A DNA stretch of 11,703 bases from DATMXS01 sp050260275 (GTDB lineage Bacteria > Acidobacteriota > Terriglobia > Bryobacterales > Bryobacteraceae), in the NCBI GenBank assembly GCA_050260275.1, contig JBLNBX010000126.1, forward strand, positions 1 through 11,703, given 5' to 3'. Positions 6,009 through 11,703 of this stretch are shown one piece after another. The notes below the pieces were generated by a model. That model made no database searches. It was not told the origin of the DNA and saw nothing but the letters and a program-made list of their open reading frames with translations. Both the position numbers and the translations under genes were made by a program. Each line of letters opens with the position of its first letter. Position 1 is the stretch's first letter.

Positions 6009-7811
6009 GTGAGACACGTGCGCGCTCATACTCGTTTGCTGAACCTGGTGCTTCTGGCTGGTTGCGCCGCTCGGTTGCTCAGCGCAGGCGGCGGCAACTA
6101 CAAGAACTTCGACGTAGCCGTCTACTGCCGCGTCTACGAAGTCCGCGAGATGGACGATCCCGCCTGGCTCGAAAGCAGGTGGGAAGCCATCTCGAAGCAC
6201 GTCAAGATCGACAAGGTCTACCTGGAAACGCATCGCGACATGATCGTGGCCTCCCAGTCCACCCTCGACGCCGCGAAGAAGTTCTTTGCGGGCAAGGGCG
6301 TCAAGGTGGCCGGCGGCATCACCGTCACCGTCAATGAGCGCAACCAGTTCGAGACGTACTGCTACACCAACCCCGAGCATCGCCGGAAGCTCACGGAAGT
6401 GGTTGCGTTCACGGCGAAGAACTTCGACGAGATCATCCTGGACGACTTCTTCTTCACTAACTGCAAGTGCGACCGCTGCATCCGCGCCAAGGGCGACAAG
6501 AGCTGGACGCGTTTCCGGCTCGATCTCATGGATGAGGCCGGCCGTGAGCTGGTGATGAAGCCCGCGCGGGCGGCGAATCCCAACGTCAAAGTCACCGTCA
6601 AGTATCCGAACTGGTACGAACATTTTCAGTACCTGGGATTCAACCTCGAAACACAGCCGAAGTACTTCGACAAGATCTACACGGGCACCGAAACGCGCGA
6701 TGCGGTCTACAGCAACCAGCACCTGCAGGCGTATCACGGTTACTCGATCGTGAGGTACTTCGACAACATCAAGCCGGGCGGCAACGCCGGAGGATGGGTG
6801 GACACAGGGGGAATGCGCCACCTGGACCGCTACGCCGAGCAGCTCTGGCTCACGCTGTTCGCGAAAGCGCCGGAGATCACGCTTTTCGACATCCGCCAGT
6901 TGTACCAGCCGGTTAGGGACAGCGAAGGCAACGTCATACCGGAGTCCAAGGTGGCCCGCCTGGCCGGCTACACCTTCCAGGAGGTGGACGGGTTCCTCGG
7001 CAAGCTCGGAAAGCCCATCGGCGTGAAGGTGTACAAGCCCTACCACTCGTCCGGCGAGGATCACCTGCCGAGTTACCTGGGGCAGGTGGGCATTCCTATG
7101 GACATCGTCCCCGAGTTCCCCGCGGATGCTCCAACGGTGCTGCTCACCGAGGCTTCCGCGCACGATCCCGGTCTCGTGGGAAAGATCCGGACTCATCTGA
7201 CCGGTGGCAGGAATGTCGTGATAACGTCGGGGCTGCTGAAACGGCTCCAGGGGAAGGGAATCGAGGACATCGTCGAACTGGAGTACACCGGCCGGACTGT
7301 CGCGGCGCGCGAGTTTCTCTCGCGTTTCACGACGGCGGCAGCGGAGACGGATATTCTGATTCCCGAGATACGCTATGCGACGAACGACTCCTGGGAAATT
7401 GTCAGCGCGCTGACATCCCCGTCGCGCACGACCGGGGCGCCTGTTTTGCTCCAGGCGAAGTATTCGAAGGGCACGCTGTATGTGCTTACGATTCCGCAGG
7501 CGCAGGGCGACCTCTACAGCTATCCGGCCGAGGTTCTGAACGCTATCCGCGAGGTGATCGCGCCAGGCCTGTTCGTGCGTCTCGAAGGTCCGAGCCAGGT
7601 GTCGCTGTTCGTCTATGACAACGATGCCTTCATAGTCGAATCCTTCCGCGAGAGTTCCGGGATGGTGCGCCTCATCACGGATAAGCGCATCGCGAAGCTG
7701 CGCGACCTGGTCAGCGGACAGGAGATCCCCGGCCAGCCGTTCCGGGGCGGCACGGCGTTCGAGACGATGTTGCGGCCAGGTTCCTATCGCGTGTTCGCCG
7801 CGGCGCAATAG
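6009..7811 (+). CDS. probable lipoprotein with glycoside-hydrolase-like architecture (600 aa)
   Basis: Starts at GTG 6009, preceded by GGGGG 6 nt upstream, which is the first start compatible with an export signal. The N-terminus has basic residues, a short hydrophobic core (LLNLVLL) and a lipobox LAG-Cys19, so it is probably a lipoprotein; Ala at +2 gives no inner-membrane retention signal. Residues 34-300 look like a TIM-barrel: DVAVYCRVYEV, KVDKVYLETHRD-like strand/helix alternation, ILDDFFFTNCKCDRC (Asp145, Asp146, Cys152/154/157), VKYPNWYEHF (Glu204) and YTGTETRD (224-231). Residues about 372-480 (PTVLLTEASAHDPG..LTGGRNVVITSGLL) resemble the Rossmann-like trimerisation domain of GH42-type enzymes, and about 540-600 form a small beta domain. 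A carbohydrate-active role is inferred from layout only. I cannot name a family and see no proven catalytic pair. The complementary strand is also open but is a codon-bias shadow. Confidence 0.8.
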   Translation: MRHVRAHTRLLNLVLLAGCAARLLSAGGGNYKNFDVAVYCRVYEVREMDDPAWLESRWEAISKHVKIDKVYLETHRDMIVASQSTLDAAKKFFAGKGVKVAGGITVTVNERNQFETYCYTNPEHRRKLTEVVAFTAKNFDEIILDDFFFTNCKCDRCIRAKGDKSWTRFRLDLMDEAGRELVMKPARAANPNVKVTVKYPNWYEHFQYLGFNLETQPKYFDKIYTGTETRDAVYSNQHLQAYHGYSIVRYFDNIKPGGNAGGWVDTGGMRHLDRYAEQLWLTLFAKAPEITLFDIRQLYQPVRDSEGNVIPESKVARLAGYTFQEVDGFLGKLGKPIGVKVYKPYHSSGEDHLPSYLGQVGIPMDIVPEFPADAPTVLLTEASAHDPGLVGKIRTHLTGGRNVVITSGLLKRLQGKGIEDIVELEYTGRTVAAREFLSRFTTAAAETDILIPEIRYATNDSWEIVSALTSPSRTTGAPVLLQAKYSKGTLYVLTIPQAQGDLYSYPAEVLNAIREVIAPGLFVRLEGPSQVSLFVYDNDAFIVESFRESSGMVRLITDKRIAKLRDLVSGQEIPGQPFRGGTAFETMLRPGSYRVFAAAQ

Positions 7812-7856
7812 AGCCGGCGCCCGATCACATAGAAACGTTCACATTCGCTTCGGGCG

Positions 7857-7903
7857 ACGGCGGAGCGCCGTAGCACCAGCGGCGCGCGGCTAACCCGGCC
7901 GCT
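7857..7903. terminator. two candidate hairpins between convergent genes
   Basis: In the 106-bp gap between the + strand lipoprotein gene and the - strand cheB, ACGGCG / CGCCGT (7857-7862, 7866-7871, loop GAG) is a perfect 6-bp hairpin. AGCGGC / GCCGCT (7878-7883, 7898-7903) forms a second stem that can continue inward as CGG / CCG. Neither is followed by a T-run on either strand. The position fits a bidirectional terminator. Confidence 0.35.
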
Positions 7904-7917
7904 CGCGATGCGGAGGG

Positions 7918-8973
7918 TCAGGCGCGCGCTGCCACGGGCTTCTCGATTGCTGCCATGATCCCCGATGCGACGCGCGCGAGCGGCAGCACGCGGTCCGCAG
8001 CGCCTAGGCGGATCGCCTCCCGGGGCATGCCGAACACCACAGAAGTTTGCTCATCCTGCGCGATGGTCGCGGCGCCGGCCTGCTTCATAGCCAGCAGGCC
8101 TTGCGCGCCGTCGGAACCCATGCCAGTCAGAATGACGCCCACCCCGTGAGCGCCCGCGGCTTTCGCCGCCGAGTGGAACATGACATCCACCGAGGGGCGC
8201 TGGTAGCAGACAAGAGGCCCGTCTTTTATCGTTACGCGATACTCCGATCCGGCGCGATTGACCAACATGTGATAGTTGCCCGGCGCCACCAGCGCCAGGC
8301 CCGGGGTGAGCGCGTCGCCATCGGCTGCTTCCCTCACCTCGAACTCGCACACGCGGTTCAGGCGCTCGGCAAAGGCGCGCGAGAACCCGGCCGGAATGTG
8401 TTGCACCACCGCGATAGGCGGCACGCGGGCCGGCAAGCGCGTAAGCACGGCCTCGATTGCCTCCGTGCCGCCGGTGGAGGCGCCGATGGCGATAAGTGTA
8501 CGCTCGTCCACGGGGCGCGGGTGCGCCTTTGCGGGCCGCGCGGGAAGAGGCTCGGACGCTTCGCGCAGCCGCACCTGCGCCCGGGCTGCGGCGCGCACCT
8601 TGGCCGGAAGCCCGATCCTGAGATCTCCCACGGAATAGGGGCCGCCCGGCTTGGCGATCACCTCTACGGCACCCTCCCGCAGCGCTGTGACCGCTGCCTC
8701 GCAGGACGCCTCTCCGAGCGAGCTGATCACGATCACGGGCATTGGGTGATAGCGCATCAGCTTCCGCAGAAACGTCACGCCATCCATGCGCGGCATCTCG
8801 ATGTCGAGCGTGAGCACGTCCGGCTTGAGCGTGAGTATCTTGTCGCGGGCAACGTAGGGGTCCGGTGCCGTGCCGACCACCTCGATATCGCGCTCGGCGG
8901 ACAGAGCTTCCGTGAGCAGCTTCCGCACTATCGCGGAATCGTCCACGATCAGCACTCTGGTTTTGCCGCTCAC
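7918..8973 (-). CDS. cheB: chemotaxis protein-glutamate methylesterase/glutaminase CheB
   Basis: 351 aa, full length. The N-terminal receiver domain (5-110) has the acidic pair Asp11-Asp12, the phosphorylation site Asp57 in LTLDIEMPRMDG, Ser84 and Lys108. A basic Ala/Pro-rich linker (about 112-156) leads to the C-terminal esterase with the catalytic triad Ser166 (IGASTGG), His192 (VQHIPAGFS) and Asp288 (GMGSDGA). It removes methyl groups from receptor glutamates and is activated by CheA phosphorylation, opposing CheR in adaptation. Start is GTG 8971-8973 with GAGGAG just upstream; it overlaps the preceding gene's TGA in a GTGA junction (4 nt), implying translational coupling. It is the last gene of the visible che operon. 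Confidence 0.96.
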   Translation of the reverse strand: MSGKTRVLIVDDSAIVRKLLTEALSAERDIEVVGTAPDPYVARDKILTLKPDVLTLDIEMPRMDGVTFLRKLMRYHPMPVIVISSLGEASCEAAVTALREGAVEVIAKPGGPYSVGDLRIGLPAKVRAAARAQVRLREASEPLPARPAKAHPRPVDERTLIAIGASTGGTEAIEAVLTRLPARVPPIAVVQHIPAGFSRAFAERLNRVCEFEVREAADGDALTPGLALVAPGNYHMLVNRAGSEYRVTIKDGPLVCYQRPSVDVMFHSAAKAAGAHGVGVILTGMGSDGAQGLLAMKQAGAATIAQDEQTSVVFGMPREAIRLGAADRVLPLARVASGIMAAIEKPVAARA

Positions 8974-9431
8974 GGCTCCTCTTCGTCGAAATACATGGCC
9001 AGCGTCAGGGGGCTTCCCTCCACATCAAGCGCGCACCGGGCGGAGGCTAGCGCCGGAATGGTTTCCGTGCCGGTGAGCGGCGCGGGTTTGTCCAGGTCAA
9101 AAGTGGTGTCCGACTCAATCCTGCTCAGCACCGAGCCGCAGATCATGTTCGCCAGTTCGCCGATCACCTCTGAGACCTGGCTATCCGTAAGCGCGCTCTC
9201 GTCCTCCGCGCCCAGGAAGTTGCATGCGATGCGCCGCGCCGGCGCCTCCGCGATCGCCAGCGTGAGCATCCCGGAGGGCGCGCCTTTGAACCTCACTCCC
9301 GCCGTCAGCTCGCGCGAAGCCGCAGCCGGCGCGTCCTGTTCCGCCGGGCTCACAGCCGTGAAGAACATCGTTTCGAGAACCTCACCGGCCGCCTCCGCCA
9401 GCGCCGGTTGAGCCTGCGCGTTGTCAAGCAT
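8970..9431 (-). CDS. cheX: CheX-type chemotaxis phosphatase
   Basis: 153 aa from ATG 9431. The protein matches the CheC/CheX/FliY phosphatase family by length and by a single E-x2-N active-site motif, Glu92-Leu-Ala-Asn95 in SEVIGELANMICGSVLS. In this family those two residues act on a phosphorylated CheY-type aspartate. Only one such motif is seen, as in CheX, whereas CheC has two. The N-terminal helix region (AAGEVLETMFF, 14-24) also fits CheX. It most likely dephosphorylates the response regulator encoded immediately upstream; that pairing is inferred from adjacency. Its start overlaps that gene by 8 nt and its stop overlaps the cheB start by 4 nt. The tail is acidic (FDEEEP). The family is clear; the CheX rather than CheC assignment is the likelier of the two. 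Confidence 0.82.
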   Translation of the reverse strand: MLDNAQAQPALAEAAGEVLETMFFTAVSPAEQDAPAAASRELTAGVRFKGAPSGMLTLAIAEAPARRIACNFLGAEDESALTDSQVSEVIGELANMICGSVLSRIESDTTFDLDKPAPLTGTETIPALASARCALDVEGSPLTLAMYFDEEEP

Positions 9432-9810
9432 CGTGAGCCTCCAATACCCGCTCGATCTCGCTGCGAAGCGCTTCGGGGAAGAAAGGTTTGCTCAGGTATC
9501 CGCTCGCGCCTAGCTCGAGCATGCGCCGTATCCTCTGATGGCTCGCGTCGGTGGACACTACCAGCACCGGGATGTGCGCGAACGGGTCGTGCCCGCGGAT
9601 GCGCGACAGAAACTGCTCGCCGTTCATCACGGGCATGTTGATGTCGGTCAGGACGACATCGACCGGATTGCGAAGCATTATGCTCAGTGCTTCCGCGCCG
9701 TGTTCCGCCTCATGGCAGCTCTCGACCGGAAGGCCCGACATCTCCAGAACGCGCCGTACCACGCTGCGCATGGACGGCGAGTCGTCCACTATGAGTACGC
9801 GGAATCCCAT
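9424..9810 (-). CDS. cheY: CheY-type single-domain response regulator
   Basis: 128 aa, a lone receiver domain. Acidic pair Asp9-Asp10, phosphorylation site Asp56 in VLTDINMPVMNGEQF, Ser86 at the switch Thr/Ser position and Lys108 before Pro-Phe are all present. It should take a phosphoryl group from CheA. In flagellated bacteria CheY-P binds the motor switch; in others it may control pili or another output, or act as a phosphate sink, and the sequence does not decide. It lies 3 nt after cheD and overlaps the CheX gene by 8 nt (ATGCTTGA). The symbol is given by fold and position; a sink or other adaptor role is not excluded. Confidence 0.9.
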   Translation of the reverse strand: MGFRVLIVDDSPSMRSVVRRVLEMSGLPVESCHEAEHGAEALSIMLRNPVDVVLTDINMPVMNGEQFLSRIRGHDPFAHIPVLVVSTDASHQRIRRMLELGASGYLSKPFFPEALRSEIERVLEAHDA

Positions 9811-9813
9811 GAC

Positions 9814-10323
9814 CTAAGCCTTTCTGGCCGCGCGCGAAACGGCCATTTCCCGCTCGGCGCCTCCGGCGGTGCGCAGCCACAGCGCGCCTGTCGGCACCTC
9901 CAGGCGCAGCGAGCGCGACTCCGTCCCACCGACGTCCTCCGCGTGGATGAGCACTCCCGCCTTCCAGAGAATGCGCCGCAACGCGAGGTAGTTCCTCTTG
10001 CCGATGTCGAATACGCCGTTGTCGTCCATGACCTGCGCCCCGCCCGCCACTCGCACCAACATGCGGTGCTTCTGCGCGCCGTACTCGTACGCGCGCCGGA
10101 AGAGCAGCGGAATTCCGGTATCGGCGAACATATACGGCCGCTCGCGCGACTTGACGCCGTCGATGCCGGAGTCGGGCAGCATGTAGTGCAGCAATCCGCC
10201 CACCCGTACCACGGGGTCCCATATCGCCACCGCGATGCAGGAGCCGAGCGCGTACGTAGCCAGTGTGCACTCGGGATCGTTGCTGACCTGGCAATCGGCG
10301 ATGCCGACAACTACTATCTGCAT
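9814..10323 (-). CDS. cheD: chemoreceptor glutamine deamidase CheD
   Basis: 169 aa from ATG 10323, with a strong ribosome binding site (GGAAGGA). The frame is open further upstream within cheR, but that part is unrelated, so this start is preferred. The catalytic residues of the family are present: Thr23, Cys29 in LGSCIAV and His46 in GGLLHYMLPDS, each at the same spacing as Thr21/Cys27/His44 of Thermotoga CheD. It deamidates specific receptor glutamines and, in systems like Bacillus, is bound by CheC. No CheC with two active-site motifs is encoded here, so CheX or another copy elsewhere may be the partner. It overlaps the end of cheR by 10 nt. Confidence 0.93.
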   Translation of the reverse strand: MQIVVVGIADCQVSNDPECTLATYALGSCIAVAIWDPVVRVGGLLHYMLPDSGIDGVKSRERPYMFADTGIPLLFRRAYEYGAQKHRMLVRVAGGAQVMDDNGVFDIGKRNYLALRRILWKAGVLIHAEDVGGTESRSLRLEVPTGALWLRTAGGAEREMAVSRAARKA

Positions 10324-11198
10324 ATCTTCCTTCCGCGCCCGCGCGGTTCGCCCGGACGCCGGTATATCGCTGGCCGCACGTACTCCAGGCAATCGCGCCC
10401 GCCCAGCAGGCTTTCCGAGTGCCCGGTGAAAAGGTAGCCGCCCGGCTCGAGCCGCCCGGCAAGCCGCCGCACCAGGTCTTCCTGGGTGGCCTTGTCGAAG
10501 TAGATCATCACGTTGCGGCAGAATATGAGGTCGCACGGCGGGATGTCGGAAAAAGGCTCCGTAAGGTTCTGCCTGCGGAACTCGACAATCGCACGCAGCT
10601 CGGGCCGCACGCGGCAGCAGCCGCTCCATTTCCCGACGCCTTGCAGGAAATATTTCTGCAGCCAGCCGGGCGGCAGGTCGCGCAAGCGTTCGGTGGCATA
10701 CACGCCTTGGTGCGCCGTCTTGAGCGCCTGAGTGGAGATATCGCTGGCCAGTATGCGCACGCTGCGGAGCTGTGCGCCGTTTGACTCCTCGGAGAGGCAC
10801 ATCGCGATCGAGTACGGCTCCTCGCCTGTGGCGCACCCGGCGCTCCAGATCTGGACTCTGGAGCGGCCGCGCCACTCCGGAATGAGCGTGCGGCGAAGGA
10901 AGTCGAAGTGTGCAGGTTCGCGAAAGAAGCTGGTGTAGTTGGTGGTGAGCGCGTCTATTAGCGCCGTGAGCGCTTCGCCCGTGCGGTCCGCCGCCACGTG
11001 ATCGTAGTACTCGCCGAACGTGCGGAAGCCGGAGCGGCGCAGTATCTTCCCAAGCCGGGCCGCAACCAGCTCCTGTTTGCCATGCTTCAGGTCGAGCCCG
11101 AACTTCTCATGCGCGAGCCGCCGGATCCTCTCGAACTCGCTGGGTGTAAGCGGCCTCACACGGACGGGGCACCACGGCTGTTCTGCTATTTCAGACAT
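10314..11198 (-). CDS. cheR: chemotaxis protein methyltransferase CheR
   Basis: 294 aa from ATG 11198, whose ATGTCTGA overlaps the cheA stop by 8 nt; a TTG at 11222 is open but would add a tail without homology. The N-terminal all-helical domain (about 16-80) is followed by the methyltransferase domain: TTNYTSFFRE (85-94), the SAM-binding glycine loop WSAGCATGEEPYS (118-130), Asp153 in ILASDIS, and FCRNVMIYFD near residue 225. It methylates glutamates of chemoreceptors using S-adenosylmethionine, the counterpart of CheB. The end is Arg-rich (GRGRKICR). No C-terminal pentapeptide-binding or TPR extension is seen. Confidence 0.95.
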   Translation of the reverse strand: MSEIAEQPWCPVRVRPLTPSEFERIRRLAHEKFGLDLKHGKQELVAARLGKILRRSGFRTFGEYYDHVAADRTGEALTALIDALTTNYTSFFREPAHFDFLRRTLIPEWRGRSRVQIWSAGCATGEEPYSIAMCLSEESNGAQLRSVRILASDISTQALKTAHQGVYATERLRDLPPGWLQKYFLQGVGKWSGCCRVRPELRAIVEFRRQNLTEPFSDIPPCDLIFCRNVMIYFDKATQEDLVRRLAGRLEPGGYLFTGHSESLLGGRDCLEYVRPAIYRRPGEPRGRGRKICR

Positions 11199-11703
11199 GC
11201 GAGTGTTCGAACAGTCCCTCAAGGTCGAGCACCAGGCCCACGCGGCCGTCGCCCAGGATGGTCCCGCCCGCGAGGCCCGGGATGTTCTTCATAGTCTCTC
11301 CCAGACTCTTGATGACTACCTCCTGTTTGCCGGTGAACTCGTCCACCATGATGGCCCGCTGCCTGCCCCCGTCCTCCGTGACGATGAACACGCTGTCGGC
11401 CGGGTCCTCCGTCCGCGGCTTTACTCCCAGCCACTCGTACAGGCGGAAGATCGGCAGCAGCCGGCCGCGTATGAGCACCGCCTCGCCTGCCCCTTCGACC
11501 TTCGTGATCATGTCCGAAGTAGGCCGGAAGATCTCGCGCACCGCGAACAGAGGCACGATGTAACGTTCGCCTCCGACCCCGATAACCAGCCCGTCAAGAA
11601 TGGCCAGAGTCAGCGGCAGCTTCAGCAGGAACGTGGTGCCCTGGCCGGCCGACGATTGCACCTCTATGCGGCCCCGAAGCTTCTGTATGTGCTTCCGCAC
11701 GAC
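11191..11703 (-). CDS. cheA: chemotaxis histidine kinase CheA, C-terminal end
   Basis: Partial: the coding strand enters from the right edge in frame at 11703, and the TGA is at 11191-11193. The visible 170 residues start VVRKHIQKLRGRIEVQSS, the end of the HATPase domain with a GQGT box and the KLPLTLAILDGLVI motif typical of CheA. They continue through the CheW-like regulatory domain (about residues 35-168): VPLFAVREIFRP, VLIRGRLLPIFRLYEWL, AIMVDEFTGKQEVVIKSLGE and the closing GLVLDLEGLFEH. The domain docks CheW and receptors. The kinase core and phosphotransfer domain lie outside the window. No ribosome binding or promoter information is available for this gene here. Confidence 0.95.
   Translation of the reverse strand, partial: VVRKHIQKLRGRIEVQSSAGQGTTFLLKLPLTLAILDGLVIGVGGERYIVPLFAVREIFRPTSDMITKVEGAGEAVLIRGRLLPIFRLYEWLGVKPRTEDPADSVFIVTEDGGRQRAIMVDEFTGKQEVVIKSLGETMKNIPGLAGGTILGDGRVGLVLDLEGLFEHSHV

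Noticed and set aside
6003..7808. 601-codon open frame on the - strand, opposite the lipoprotein gene
   Set aside because: It is an antisense shadow produced by GC-rich codon use. Its translation is Arg/His/Val/Leu-rich with no family features, while the + strand has an export signal and domain structure.
8047..9411. 454-codon + strand frame across cheB and cheX
   Set aside because: It lies opposite two unmistakable chemotaxis genes and its Arg/His-rich translation has no motif.
10324..10875. Upstream extension of the cheD frame into cheR
   Set aside because: It overlaps conserved cheR sequence; ATG 10323 has a strong ribosome binding site and gives the family's normal CheD length.
1..11703. 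CRISPR array, tRNA, rRNA, insertion sequence or prophage genes
   Set aside because: I looked on both strands and found no regularly spaced repeats, no transposase or integrase motifs and no RNA gene signatures.

Overview
The window is GC-rich and dense with genes. The best guess is a member of the Acidobacteriota, Solibacter/Bryobacter-like. This is an inference from three things: an ADOP-type (acidobacterial duplicated orphan permease) FtsX/MacB permease, a futalosine-pathway menaquinone enzyme (MqnD), and several exported proteins of the kind common in that group. No rRNA, tRNA, CRISPR array, insertion sequence or phage gene was recognised.

Left part (1-2466). The 3' half of an ABC-type permease gene enters from the left edge on + and ends at 1004. 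It converges with a - strand gene for a 335-aa exported protein of unknown function (1163-2170), with a candidate hairpin terminator between them. The exported protein has a perfect TATAAT only 9 nt before its ATG and no ribosome binding site, so its mRNA may be leaderless. The gap 2171-2466 holds a short + strand frame whose end resembles the C-terminal tip of a TGS domain, probably a gene relic.

Middle (2467-7811). On -, mqnD (1,4-dihydroxy-6-naphthoate synthase, menaquinone synthesis) is followed after 35 nt by a gene for a secreted HEAT-repeat protein; the two are probably one operon. A 449-bp divergent spacer separates them from a + strand TauE/SafE-family membrane transporter. The transporter side of that spacer carries several inverted repeats; the last is a long hairpin ending 3 nt before the ATG with the only GAGG motif in its loop. 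Next on + is a 600-aa probable lipoprotein whose layout (barrel-like N-terminal part, Rossmann-like middle, small beta C-terminal part) recalls glycoside hydrolases, but I cannot name its family.

Right part (7918-11703). A compact - strand chemotaxis operon runs in from the right edge: cheA (3' end only), cheR, cheD, a CheY-type single-domain response regulator, a CheX-type phosphatase and cheB. Adjacent genes overlap by 4-10 nt or are 3 nt apart, so they should be co-transcribed and translationally coupled. Together they hold the kinase output end, both receptor-modifying enzymes (methyltransferase CheR, methylesterase CheB), the receptor deamidase CheD, and the phosphorylated messenger with its likely phosphatase. 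CheW, receptors and the rest of CheA must lie beyond the right edge or elsewhere.
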